From positions 1 through 5,921 of the forward strand of contig QEFN01000053.1 in assembly GCA_003086555.1 (NCBI GenBank): a DNA stretch of 5,921 nucleotides. Direction: 5' to 3'. Position 1 is the first letter of the stretch; the number at the start of each line of letters is the position of its first letter. A model generated the notes under the pieces. It did not search any database and was not told the DNA's origin. It was given only the letters and a program-made list of their open reading frames with translations. The translations under genes were made by a program, and so were the position numbers. Below are positions 1 through 5,855 of this stretch, in pieces. This DNA comes from Sulfolobus sp. SCGC AB-777_G06 (GTDB lineage: Archaea > Thermoproteota > Thermoprotei_A > Sulfolobales > Sulfolobaceae).

Positions 1-246
1 GTTAAACGTAGAACACGAGAAGTTCAACGAGAGGGATTACGCAGAACAAGGGTTCAGAAGCTTAAAACATAGGCTCGCATCAACGGACTTCCACTTCCCT
101 TGGAATACTAACAAGTTCACAATAACTAGGTGGTTATCAACATTCTTCCTAATATACAACATCCTTTACACCCCAACGTACTTGTTAGATAAGGGGGTGA
201 TAATAAATGTAAATATTTCAAATGAATGAAATTGTTGTCCACACTC
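1..246 (+). mobile_element. 3' end of an insertion sequence (left copy), truncated by the window edge
   Basis: This is the last part of an IS element: the transposase 3' end (stop at 227-229) and a short non-coding terminus ending in GTTGTCCACACTC (234-246). The boundary at 246 is set by comparison with the far end of the window, where 54 bp (193-246) recur exactly as the reverse complement at 5868-5921; the sequences diverge at 247 (C here, A in the other copy). The true end could be a base or two inside 246 if the match extends by chance. The 5' end of the element, its other terminal repeat and any target-site duplication are outside the window, so family and completeness cannot be fixed. 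Confidence 0.88.
2..229 (+). CDS. DDE transposase, C-terminal 75 residues (5'-partial)
   Basis: The frame is open from the window edge to a TGA at 227-229 and encodes the C-terminal end of a cut or copy-and-paste transposase. Residues 10-24 read ERDYAEQGFRSLKHR. E15 followed seven residues later by K22 fits the last catalytic Glu plus Lys/Arg of a DDE site. An aromatic, hydrophobic stretch follows (TRWLSTFFLIYN, about residues 45-56), a layout seen in IS6/IS240-like and other archaeal DDE transposases. I recognise it as a Sulfolobales-type transposase but cannot name the IS with certainty, and an IS6-like assignment is only a guess. The first two catalytic Asp residues and the start codon are outside the window. 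The stop is in the same frame as the downstream CBS-domain remnant. Confidence 0.85.
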   Translation, partial: LNVEHEKFNERDYAEQGFRSLKHRLASTDFHFPWNTNKFTITRWLSTFFLIYNILYTPTYLLDKGVIINVNISNE

Positions 247-721
247 CTCTTTCACAGCATTAACTATAACTTACGTTGCACTCTTCTTCCCTCTCATATT
301 TAGGTTGAAGTACGGAAGACCTAAAACTGAGACTAAGAAAAAATTGAATCTAGGTATACCAGTAAAAGAGGTAGTAGAAGAAAAAGTGTTTGTAACATGT
401 GATGATAATTTGAGACAAGTAGTAAACTTAATGAACGATAAGAGAGTTAGAGCATTAGTAGTAGTTAATGAGGGAATGAGACCTATATCAGTAATCACTA
501 CGGCTACTTTATTAGAAATTGACCCAGCTTACTACGAGAGTTTAAACGTTTGTGATGTAGGATTAGAAGATGTGGAAATTGTAAGCGAGCAAACTAAGGT
601 GATAGATGTGCTTCGAAGGTTCAGAGAAACGGAGACATCAGTAATAGCCGTAGTAGATAGAGAGGGTAAACTATTAGGTGTAATATATGAAAGAGAACTA
701 CTAAGAAAAGTAATCCAATAA
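247..721 (+). pseudogene. IS-truncated membrane protein, C-terminal remnant with two CBS domains
   Basis: The frame is open from the IS through to TAA at 719-721. The part outside the IS begins with a hydrophobic segment (TALTITYVALFFPLIF, about 257-304) that looks like the last membrane helix. A basic linker follows, then two CBS domains: about 359-520 (IPVKEVV to TATLLE) and about 542-718 (LNVCDVG to the end). CBS pairs bind adenine nucleotides and regulate the protein they are attached to. A membrane helix directly before a CBS pair suggests the tail of a regulated channel, transporter or membrane protease; a ClC-type chloride channel is one option, but this piece does not decide. No proper start is visible. 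A TTG at 305 would give a soluble 138-aa CBS-only protein, but it has no clear TATA or ribosome site, so residual expression is uncertain. The missing 5' part should lie beyond one of the IS copies. Confidence 0.75.
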
Positions 722-724
722 AAC

Positions 725-729
725 TTTTT
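725..729 (+). terminator. T-run terminator after the CBS remnant
   Basis: Five T's (CTTTTTGG) begin four bases after the TAA. Crenarchaeal termination typically occurs at T-rich runs without a hairpin. Confidence 0.4.
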
Positions 730-754
730 GGTATAAAATCAAGACGTTTTACTT

Positions 755-761
755 AAAAAAA
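755..761 (-). terminator. T-run terminator of the APC permease
   Basis: Seven A's on the given strand read as TTTTTTT on the minus strand, 15 bases past the permease stop. This separates the permease from the convergent CBS remnant. Confidence 0.5.
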
Positions 762-776
762 CTTAAATGATGAAAA

Positions 777-2384
777 CTACTCTGGAGGTATTTCTTTGAA
801 CAATATACTTAGATCTATTCCTTTTCTCTTATTATAAATGTAGGCTATCGTGTAAATTGCAATACCAGAAGCATAAATTACCGCTAACGAAACCAGAGTA
901 GGTAAGTTTATCGGCAATAGAACTGGATTACCCCATGTAATAGCAAGAATATATATTAGGAAGGCAAACACACTGAACCCTATTATGCTGACTATCGGCA
1001 CTTTACCTATGGTCTTTCTATAAACTACTGTATTCCTGAACAAATTAGCCCTTAAGAAGGGCATAAGAGCTATTGAGAGTGCGAAAACAGCATATCCTAT
1101 CTCGAACACGACGGTTGTATCTACAATCGCTATTGGAGTATTAAATGCATATAGTAAAACCCCTATTTCACCTAGTATTCCCACTAGTATTGTAGCCTTG
1201 ACTGGAGCCTTTAGATTTTCGTTGACGTCTGCTAGCCATGCAGGCATTATGCGGTCAAAAGACCACGCAAACAAATACCTGACTAACGCTACAACTAGTG
1301 GTGGGTTGCTGTAGAAGTTAGGTAACCATAGGGCTATGAACATAATAATGAAGAGGGGTAAACTATGTGTCGTTATGAACGCGAAATAAGGAGTGAAGTT
1401 ACCTATACCCTGTAAGGTGTTATATACTGTATCATTTACCCCGTTATTACTTATATAGCTCCATGCGGTTAGAAACTTGTAACCGAAAGCATTTAAGTTA
1501 AGATAAGTAAAGACAATATAGTAAATTGCTATAATCAAGATCGAAACTATAGTCGCATACAACACGTTTTGTTTAGGCTTTTTCATTTCACCACTCCACG
1601 ACGCAGGTAAGTTATACCATGTATAATAGTACCACACCACGGGTCCTGCCAGCACAGTAGCATAAAGTGTAGGATAAAATGATAAACCGTTAGAAATAGC
1701 GTCATTTATCACTTCATTATATGCGTCGGCTATTCCAGTATTCTGTGCTAGTGCATTAGCAAAGTCCGAAGGGCGAATAGTAACTAAAGCACTAAACATG
1801 ATGACCGACGTTATTAGCGTTATTATTCCACCATAAAGTACGAACTTCCACTGATAGCGCGTAAATGCCCCCAATAAGGAGGACATAATTACTACTGCAG
1901 TTCCCAGCGCGATCTCAGCTTGAGTAGTGCCTAAGAAATTTCCTATTGATAAAAAATAAGAATTGTTATAAGCCAAACCTATCCCAGAGAACAAGTAGGA
2001 AAACCACTGGGCTGCCAAATAGCTATAGTAGCCTAAAGATAGTGCGAACCCTATGAAAAGACCCCAATAATTGACAAAGCCTACAGCAGGATGAACAGCC
2101 CTACTGTTAAACACGTAATCTCCTCCGGCTCTAGGCATGGAAACCCCAGCTATATAGAATAGGAAAGCTGTACCCAGAGTCGCGGGTAACATGAATAAAA
2201 AAGAAAGTATCCAGTTAGCCCCGGGGGCTGTGAAGAGCCACGACAGTATAAGGATTGGAACTCCACCGGTTACGAGACCGAATGTCGCTGACATTGATGC
2301 CCACGGGCTTACTTCCCTAACTAACCCGGAGCTTTCCCTGAGAAATAAGGACTTATTCTCTTGAGTCATTTCTCCATTTTTCAC
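777..2384 (-). CDS. APC-superfamily amino acid/amine permease, 535 aa
   Basis: This is a polytopic cytoplasmic-membrane transporter, probably importing amino acids or related amines by ion coupling, as known for the family. Three APC signatures are visible: SMPRAGGDY near residues 82-90 (third membrane segment), [10 protein letters not shown] near 264-273 (GE-x-K-x-P loop), and [19 protein letters not shown] near 369-387 with KAPVKA after it. The hydrophilic N-terminus (about 1-28) and about a dozen hydrophobic segments suit the fold, and the length is normal for archaeal members. Substrate cannot be read from sequence. Two starts are possible. GTG at 2384 is near-leaderless from a TATA at about 2408-2417. 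ATG at 2369, five codons later, gives 530 aa with a short leader from AAGTTTAATA at 2400-2409. I cannot choose firmly, and the ATG is at least as good. It is monocistronic and convergent with the truncated CBS gene. A CBS-regulated partner role is not implied. Confidence 0.93.
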   Translation of the reverse strand: MKNGEMTQENKSLFLRESSGLVREVSPWASMSATFGLVTGGVPILILSWLFTAPGANWILSFLFMLPATLGTAFLFYIAGVSMPRAGGDYVFNSRAVHPAVGFVNYWGLFIGFALSLGYYSYLAAQWFSYLFSGIGLAYNNSYFLSIGNFLGTTQAEIALGTAVVIMSSLLGAFTRYQWKFVLYGGIITLITSVIMFSALVTIRPSDFANALAQNTGIADAYNEVINDAISNGLSFYPTLYATVLAGPVVWYYYTWYNLPASWSGEMKKPKQNVLYATIVSILIIAIYYIVFTYLNLNAFGYKFLTAWSYISNNGVNDTVYNTLQGIGNFTPYFAFITTHSLPLFIIMFIALWLPNFYSNPPLVVALVRYLFAWSFDRIMPAWLADVNENLKAPVKATILVGILGEIGVLLYAFNTPIAIVDTTVVFEIGYAVFALSIALMPFLRANLFRNTVVYRKTIGKVPIVSIIGFSVFAFLIYILAITWGNPVLLPINLPTLVSLAVIYASGIAIYTIAYIYNKRKGIDLSILFKEIPPE

Positions 2385-2399
2385 GCGTTACAACAGCTC

Positions 2400-2417
2400 T
2401 ATTAAACTTAACTATAT
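2400..2417 (-). promoter_or_regulatory. TATA-box region of the APC permease
   Basis: Two overlapping AT boxes lie upstream on the minus strand. AAGTTTAATA (2400-2409) would place transcription start near 2378, nine bases before the ATG at 2369. The box at 2408-2417 would place it near 2388, just before the GTG at 2384. The choice of box decides the start codon. Confidence 0.45.
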
Positions 2418-2595
2418 GGAGAGCCTTCAAAAAAGCCTTAATTAAATTCTGTAAAGATAAACTCTTCAAAAGCTAATCGAAATTAATTTCTAAAAAAATA
2501 CATTATATAAAACTCAAAAGTGATCAGTTATACTATCTACCTACTCAATATTTTTACAATGTTTAAAGATAATTAGAATATAATTCTAGACTTAT

Positions 2596-2630
2596 CTTTT
2601 TATACCTGAGGAAAAAGAGATTATAAAATA
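2596..2630 (+). promoter_or_regulatory. Promoter of the 172-aa gene
   Basis: Two candidate TATA boxes are present: CTTTTTATA (2596-2604) and TTATAAAATA (2621-2630), the latter after purine-rich AAAAAGAGA that could serve as BRE. The second would start transcription near 2651, leaving a leader of about 22 nt before the ATG. The first would leave about 47 nt. Confidence 0.5.
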
Positions 2631-2672
2631 CAACATAAGACTTTACATCTGAAAGTAATAAACAATATCTTA

Positions 2673-3191
2673 ATGCCGCGAATTGAAATTTACACTAACT
2701 TACTTGAATTTCGTAACTCCATCTCAAATTACATAATGGGGGATGTTAATGAAGAGGGATGGTATTACGTCATTGGCATAGAAGGGAAATATATTTACAA
2801 ACAAGTAGGAAACTACGTGATACTTGTGAGTAATGACTTTCCTAAAGAGAAACTAAAAGATCTAGAAAATGTAAAACTCGAAAGGTTAACTGAAATTCTA
2901 GAAAAACCCGGAAATGTTAAGTACGTGCTACCGCTAGAACTAAAAAACTCCACCGTATCTACCACGAGTGAATTATGTCTAACACCATTCCCAGGTGTTG
3001 ATCTGGTGAACGATCTCACTAAAGACTTTCAATACAAGGAGAATGAAAATGGATGTTTGACAGTCGAGAGCGAAACTCATGACCTCAAAAGGGGTATTGA
3101 AAACGTAATAAAAGGGCTGTCTCTTTACTACAAAATAATAAGTGAGCAAGAAGACATTGCGGTAAAGACAGCACTTTCATTTCTTAGCTGA
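2673..3191 (+). CDS. Unrecognised soluble protein, 172 aa
   Basis: I do not recognise the family. The ATG follows two plausible TATA boxes and codon use matches the neighbours, so the gene is probably real. The product has no signal peptide or membrane segment. Residues 1-90 look like a mixed alpha/beta unit with short beta-rich stretches (WYYVIGIEGKYIYKQV, then YVILVS at 48-53) and a charged helix (58-77). Residues 97-130 hold the only two cysteines (102 and 128) and a PFPGVD turn. A C-terminal helical part (about 137-172) is amphipathic. No catalytic or metal-binding motif stands out. Its tail overlaps the convergent MFS gene by 8 bp, stop against stop, so the two transcripts must collide or overlap. 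It is divergent from the permease, which alone does not indicate a shared function. Confidence 0.8.
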   Translation: MPRIEIYTNLLEFRNSISNYIMGDVNEEGWYYVIGIEGKYIYKQVGNYVILVSNDFPKEKLKDLENVKLERLTEILEKPGNVKYVLPLELKNSTVSTTSELCLTPFPGVDLVNDLTKDFQYKENENGCLTVESETHDLKRGIENVIKGLSLYYKIISEQEDIAVKTALSFLS

Positions 3192-4296
3192 CAACCTTAG
3201 AAGAACTACCCTTTGTTACTAAGAAAACGAGTAAGAAACCGATTACGGCGTTAATAAGGACAAAAAGTCTGGCGTAAAAAGGATCATAAAGTAATAACAA
3301 ACTGAAAACAGTACTACCTAATACACCAGCTACAGCCTTTCCAGTGTAGAGAATAGCATTATTAGAAGTAGAATATTTTTCCCCGAATATATCACCAGAT
3401 AAAGCAAAGAAGAGAGTTATCATAGACCCTCCAAAAAAACCTATTAATAATACAGAAGGAACTACGAGATTAAACAAGAAAAAAACACTACCTAGAATCA
3501 TTACAAAAAGTACCGCAGAAGTAATCCTCTCCCTGCCCAGTTTGTCCGAAATATAACCGATAATAGGTCTACTAATACCGCTGAGCAAGGGAAAGATTGT
3601 AACTAATAAAACGAGGAGATCTTTGGGAGAAAGTGCGGAAAGAGAGGAAGAGAGAACAGTTAGGGGCACGGCTGACGTTGCAAAGGAGACGTATATTAAC
3701 CACCATGTGAGTGTTCTGACCACTTTAGTTGGCTTTTCACCCTTCACTTTCTTGGGATAATCTACTATAAATAATAAAACGGGCAGTATCATTAACTCTA
3801 CGAGTCCAATCACAAGGGTCGGTAACCTGAAGTTTGTAGCTGAAGTAATAAAGGGATTTGCTATAGCTGAACCTAAGCCGAAACCTAAGGATACAAAGCC
3901 CGTTGCAAATCCTCTCCTCGTAGGAAACCACTTAACAGCTAGGTTAGCTGCTATCCCGTAAAGGATCCCTTCGCCGATACTCCCGAGAGACCAGAACACG
4001 TAAAATTCGTAAATGGAAGAGCTAAAAGATGTCCCCAAAAAACCAAATGCCGAAAGTAAAGCCGAGATAATACCTATTCCTTTAGGTCCCCTATAATCAG
4101 CAATACCTCCCCCTATAATCTGGAAGGTCGTAGAAAATACTGTAAATAGAGTGAAAGCTACCTCGATCTCTACCAAGGAAGCATTAAACCCAGACTTAAA
4201 TAACGGTAGGAGTGCATTCCAGGCATACTGATAAAGAGAGTTAAATGACATTACCACAAACCCTATTACTATTATAAATGTTCTACTCCTAACCAT
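3184..4296 (-). CDS. MFS transporter, oxalate:formate antiporter (OFA)-like, 370 aa
   Basis: This is a secondary transporter of the cytoplasmic membrane with about twelve hydrophobic segments. Each half carries an MFS motif-A-like loop: GGGIADYRGPKG near residues 62-73, and GYISDKLGRERI near 247-258 preceded by GISRP. KWFPTRRGFATGFVSLGFGLG (122-142) resembles the WFP-RRG-ATG signature of the OFA family, which exchanges or imports small organic anions. The actual substrate is unknown. At 370 aa it is slightly short for MFS, mainly through short loops and tails; both halves are present. The ATG at 4296 lies about 8 nt downstream of the start predicted from the TATA box at 4327-4335, so the message is nearly leaderless. 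The stop overlaps the convergent 172-aa gene by 8 bp, and no clear T-run follows. Confidence 0.92.
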   Translation of the reverse strand: MVRSRTFIIVIGFVVMSFNSLYQYAWNALLPLFKSGFNASLVEIEVAFTLFTVFSTTFQIIGGGIADYRGPKGIGIISALLSAFGFLGTSFSSSIYEFYVFWSLGSIGEGILYGIAANLAVKWFPTRRGFATGFVSLGFGLGSAIANPFITSATNFRLPTLVIGLVELMILPVLLFIVDYPKKVKGEKPTKVVRTLTWWLIYVSFATSAVPLTVLSSSLSALSPKDLLVLLVTIFPLLSGISRPIIGYISDKLGRERITSAVLFVMILGSVFFLFNLVVPSVLLIGFFGGSMITLFFALSGDIFGEKYSTSNNAILYTGKAVAGVLGSTVFSLLLLYDPFYARLFVLINAVIGFLLVFLVTKGSSSKVVS

Positions 4297-4326
4297 TTAC
4301 TTCCTTACTTCTATTTTGCGACAAAG

Positions 4327-4335
4327 TTTTATATA
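4327..4335. promoter_or_regulatory. Shared TATA box between the MFS gene (-) and the small basic ORF (+)
   Basis: TTTTATATA sits between two divergent genes and reads as TATATAAAA on the other strand. Assuming transcription starts about 26 nt from the box centre, the plus-strand start falls at about 4357, on the GTG at 4358. The minus-strand start falls near 4305, about 8 nt before the MFS ATG. On the plus strand it is preceded by ACAAAG, a reasonable BRE; the minus-strand BRE is weaker. Confidence 0.6.
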
Positions 4336-4357
4336 CGGTTGTTGATAGGTTTTCAAA

Positions 4358-4486
4358 GTGGGTTATAAATCAAGACTCTATCATATAGGTAGGTGGAGAT
4401 ACTATTTAAGGGCAAGGTACCACCTGATGATGAGTAGGAAAATGGCAATAAAAGTGGCTAAGAGGAGATGGTTAGATAAGTTCTAG
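4358..4486 (+). CDS. Small, strongly basic protein, 42 aa (leaderless GTG start)
   Basis: I do not recognise this protein. The ORF runs from GTG 4358 to TAG 4484-4486. Support comes from position and composition: the GTG lies about 26 nt after the centre of a good TATA box, exactly where a leaderless Sulfolobales message would begin. Thirteen of 42 residues are Lys or Arg, against one Asp and no Glu, with many aromatics (Tyr, Trp, Phe). Segments are GYKSRLYHIGRWRYYLRARY (2-21) and a second half with KMAIKVAKRRWLDKF at the end. There are no cysteines and no membrane helix. The composition suits binding to nucleic acid or another polyanion, which is inference only. It lies 85 bp upstream of the DsrE-like gene on the same strand, so co-transcription is possible, though that gene seems to have its own promoter. 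Alternatively the region could be a non-coding leader. Confidence 0.55.
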   Translation: MGYKSRLYHIGRWRYYLRARYHLMMSRKMAIKVAKRRWLDKF

Positions 4487-4495
4487 CGAGCAATT

Positions 4496-4505
4496 ACACC
4501 GGTGT
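4496..4505. promoter_or_regulatory. 10-bp perfect palindrome upstream of the DsrE-like gene
   Basis: ACACCGGTGT is self-complementary and GC-rich in an AT-rich spacer, 10 bp after the small ORF's stop and 66 bp before the DsrE ATG. It is followed by a tandem ACAATTTT repeat at 4515-4530. It could be an operator or a weak terminator stem; function is not shown. Confidence 0.25.
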
Positions 4506-4541
4506 GTGGTCTATACAATTTTACAATTTTATTGCTTAACA

Positions 4542-4550
4542 CATTTTAAT
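4542..4550 (+). promoter_or_regulatory. Weak TATA box of the DsrE-like gene
   Basis: CATTTTAAT is centred about 26 nt before the ATG at 4572, the spacing expected for a leaderless transcript. The match to the TATA consensus is only fair. Confidence 0.4.
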
Positions 4551-4571
4551 GACGAATTATAAAGATTCCAT

Positions 4572-4904
4572 ATGGCAAAAGTACTCTTCCTAATAATGTC
4601 AGATGATCAAAAGTTCGATATGGGAATGAGAATGGCATATAACAGTCACTTTAAAAAGAGATATGAAGATGTGAAAGTAGCCTTCTTCGGGCCTAGCCAA
4701 AAGAGATTGACGAAACTCGAAGGAGAAACTAAGGAAATGTTTCAGAAAATGCTCGAGGAAAAAGTGATAGATTCCGCTTGTATTGGTGTTGCAAAGAATG
4801 AGGGGTTAGTAGAGAAACTAACCGAAATAGGAATAAGGCTCGAGCCAATGGGAGACAGAGTAGCATATTATGTTAACAACGGATATGAGGTAATAACATT
4901 CTGA
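4572..4904 (+). CDS. DsrE/DsrF-like family protein, 110 aa
   Basis: This is a small cytoplasmic alpha/beta protein of the DsrE-like fold, a family including sulfur-carrier proteins that pass persulfide sulfur in sulfur oxidation or tRNA thiolation; other members have unknown roles. Visible family features are the first strand KVLFLIMSDD (3-12), the helix MGMRMAYNSHFKKR (17-30), VKVAFFGPS (34-42), a middle helix, the segment DSACIGVAKNEG (67-78), LTEIGIRLEPMG (83-94), and a closing GYEVITF. Cys70 is the only cysteine and sits where DsrE-type proteins usually place their conserved cysteine, so persulfide chemistry is possible but not shown. No TusA, rhodanese, Hdr or Dsr gene is next to it, so it is an orphan here. 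The length is normal, and the ATG is the first start in the frame after a fitting TATA box. Confidence 0.85.
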   Translation: MAKVLFLIMSDDQKFDMGMRMAYNSHFKKRYEDVKVAFFGPSQKRLTKLEGETKEMFQKMLEEKVIDSACIGVAKNEGLVEKLTEIGIRLEPMGDRVAYYVNNGYEVITF

Positions 4905-4922
4905 CTGGGAAACCACAAGTGA

Positions 4923-4963
4923 TTTTTCTATAGACCATATATTAAGATTATTGTGAATTTTTT
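4923..4963 (+). terminator. T-runs ending the DsrE-like transcript
   Basis: TTTTT at 4923-4927 and TTTTTT at 4958-4963 follow the stop codon within 60 bp. This fits hairpin-free archaeal termination. Confidence 0.4.
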
Positions 4964-5201
4964 GTAAAAATCTATTTAGCAAGAGGACATAAACCAGTCC
5001 TAATTTATGATTAATACTTAGTAAAAAACCTTATACCCTAATTTTTAAGATTAATTCTAGGATTAATAAAGATTATATACAGATAGAGATTATATAGATA
5101 AATTTAATCCGTAGAAAAATGGTACTTGTTATACTTTATAAATATCACAAAAAGTTCACAAGAATCTTCAAATTTTGAAAGAAGGAAAACACTAACTTTT
5201 T

Positions 5202-5207
5202 AAAAAA
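5202..5207 (-). terminator. T-run ending the tRNA-Asn transcript
   Basis: On the minus strand six T's occur about 32 bases past the tRNA 3' end, followed by AAAAA. No other T-run of that length lies between them. Confidence 0.4.
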
Positions 5208-5238
5208 GATAGAAACAACATGAAAATTTTCTACAAGG

Positions 5239-5329
5239 CGCCGCGGGGTGGACTCGAACCACCGACCACCGGGTTTCTATGCAAAACCCGGCTAACAGCC
5301 CGGCGCTCTGCCAACTGAGCTACCGCGGC
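5239..5329 (-). tRNA. tRNA-Asn (anticodon GUU) with an 18-nt intron
   Basis: All arms can be read on the minus strand: acceptor GCCGCGG paired with CCGCGGC, TA at 8-9, D-arm GCTC/GAGC with loop AGTTGGCA, anticodon stem CCGGG/CCCGG, variable loop TGGTC, T-arm GGTGG-TTCGAGT-CCACC, and discriminator G. The anticodon GTT lies at 5296-5294 in the loop CTGTTAA. The mature tRNA is 73 nt. CCA is not encoded (the next bases are CCT) and must be added by the CCA-adding enzyme. An intron at 5275-5292 follows position 37. A TATA box (5351-5359) is placed correctly upstream. There is no sign of an integrated element using this tRNA: no att-like copy of its 3' end occurs elsewhere in the window. Confidence 0.96.
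5275..5292 (-). other. Archaeal intron in tRNA-Asn (between positions 37 and 38)
   Basis: Removing 18 nt (GCCGGGTTTTGCATAGAA) restores the loop CTGTTAA and the stem CCGGG/CCCGG. Exon CUGU (32-35) can pair with intron AUAG as the 4-bp central helix of a bulge-helix-bulge, with AA|A as the 3' bulge. The 5' side is slightly irregular, a relaxed form that crenarchaeal splicing endonucleases are known to accept. Shifting the cut by one base gives the same mature tRNA. Confidence 0.85.
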
Positions 5330-5350
5330 ACCGCGTTATTTAATACATCA

Positions 5351-5359
5351 ATTTAAACT
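5351..5359 (-). promoter_or_regulatory. TATA box of tRNA-Asn
   Basis: AGTTTAAAT on the minus strand is centred about 26 nt before the tRNA 5' end, as expected for transcription starting at or next to the mature end. Confidence 0.6.
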
Positions 5360-5362
5360 TTA

Positions 5363-5476
5363 ATGTTTTTCGATAAGTTTTCCAGCTACGAAACCGTTAT
5401 GAAGTCTAAGGAGGGAATAATAATACTGATTAACATTTTGAAATCTTTGGAATTACATATACGTGGTACAAAATAA
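5363..5476 (+). CDS. Possible 37-aa ORF (doubtful)
   Basis: ATG 5363 to TAA 5474-5476 encodes 37 residues: a charged start (MFFDKFSSYETVMKSKEG) and a hydrophobic stretch IIILINILKSLEL. It resembles natural protein in composition, possibly the start of a broken gene, but there is no well-spaced TATA box (the closest AT box, 5340-5346, is only about 20 nt upstream) and it overlaps the tRNA promoter region on the other strand. I do not recognise it. It may be a chance ORF. Confidence 0.2.
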   Translation: MFFDKFSSYETVMKSKEGIIILINILKSLELHIRGTK

Positions 5477-5669
5477 GTGACGAGTGAGTCATAAAGATAT
5501 AATGAAGAGAAAGACTATTTAGAATTAATAGAGTAATTACTGTTCTATATATCATTTCTTTATCCAGCAGGCTACTCCTTATCTGTTTTCCTTAGTAAGA
5601 TTAAACTCATAAAATTCTAGATAAAAATACTATAGTGTTAGTGTAGAATATTATACAATATCTGAACAA
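5477..5669. other. Apparently degraded region without an intact gene
   Basis: Short plus-strand stretches read like protein, notably YISFLYPAGYSLSVFLSK around 5545-5600, but end in stops within a few tens of codons. A 41-codon hydrophobic ORF on the minus strand has no other support. The region may be the remains of the gene whose 3' part is 5670-5855, but frame continuity cannot be shown. Confidence 0.3.
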
Positions 5670-5855
5670 GTGTTTTCCTTATCTAAGCTATCCTCATTCT
5701 TTTCTCGTACTTTCTCAGCTATTGAAGCCCAGTCTAAGGAGTACGGAATAAATGTTCCTATAAGCGTTCTAAGAGAGGAGCAAATAGAATTTAAAGGACC
5801 TTATCCTCTCCTATTCTCATTTCCAGATTTTATAGCTATAAAATCTAACCCTTAA
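5670..5855 (+). pseudogene. Unrecognised 61-codon ORF, probable gene fragment
   Basis: The frame stays open from a TAA at 5622-5624, but the only reasonable start is GTG 5670; there is no ATG, and the TATA-like sequences (about 5622-5630 and 5646-5655) are poorly spaced. The product has natural composition and ends QIEFKGPYPLLFSFPDFIAI plus four residues before TAA at 5853-5855, 12 bp before the right IS copy. It has no membrane helix and no motif I recognise. It looks like the C-terminal end of a larger protein whose upstream part has decayed or been lost. An intact small gene cannot be excluded. Confidence 0.35.

Larger units (their letters stand above)
2385..2672. other. Divergent AT-rich intergenic region
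   Basis: These 288 bp carry the promoters of the permease (-) and of the 172-aa gene (+). They also hold a good TATA-like box at 2503-2512 (TTATATAAAA) with no ORF at the expected distance, and a perfect 15-bp inverted repeat at 2574-2588 (TAGAAT-ATA-ATTCTA). I found no ORF longer than about 10 codons and no structured RNA. Confidence 0.6.
4905..5238. other. AT-rich gap without a convincing gene
   Basis: It contains T-runs suited to ending the DsrE transcript (4923-4927 and 4958-4963) and a tandem pair of AGATTATATA at 5070-5079 and 5087-5096 (17-bp period) inside several GATTA words. A T-run on the minus strand (5202-5207) probably ends the tRNA transcript. The longest ATG ORF I found (from 5119) has 19 codons. 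I see no RNA structure or CRISPR repeat. Confidence 0.6.

Noticed and set aside
271..498. 75-codon minus-strand ORF antisense to the CBS remnant
   Set aside because: It lies opposite a frame with clear CBS-domain signal and has low-complexity Ser/Thr/Phe composition; it is a shadow of the real frame.
2813..3019. 68-codon minus-strand ORF inside the 172-aa gene
   Set aside because: Ser/Phe-rich shadow of the plus-strand gene with no promoter.
3737..3931. 64-codon minus-strand ORF inside the MFS gene
   Set aside because: Alternative frame of a confidently identified transporter; the OFA signature is encoded in the main frame.
5066..5100. Repeat array or CRISPR-like repeat (AGATTATATA twice)
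   Set aside because: Only two short AT-rich copies, with no regular spacers.
5239..5476. tRNA-linked integrated element (att site at tRNA-Asn)
   Set aside because: No integrase gene and no second copy of the tRNA 3' end in the window.
5530..5655. 41-codon hydrophobic minus-strand ORF near 5430-5555 and other short ORFs
   Set aside because: No fitting promoter, biased AT-rich composition, and no resemblance to known proteins.
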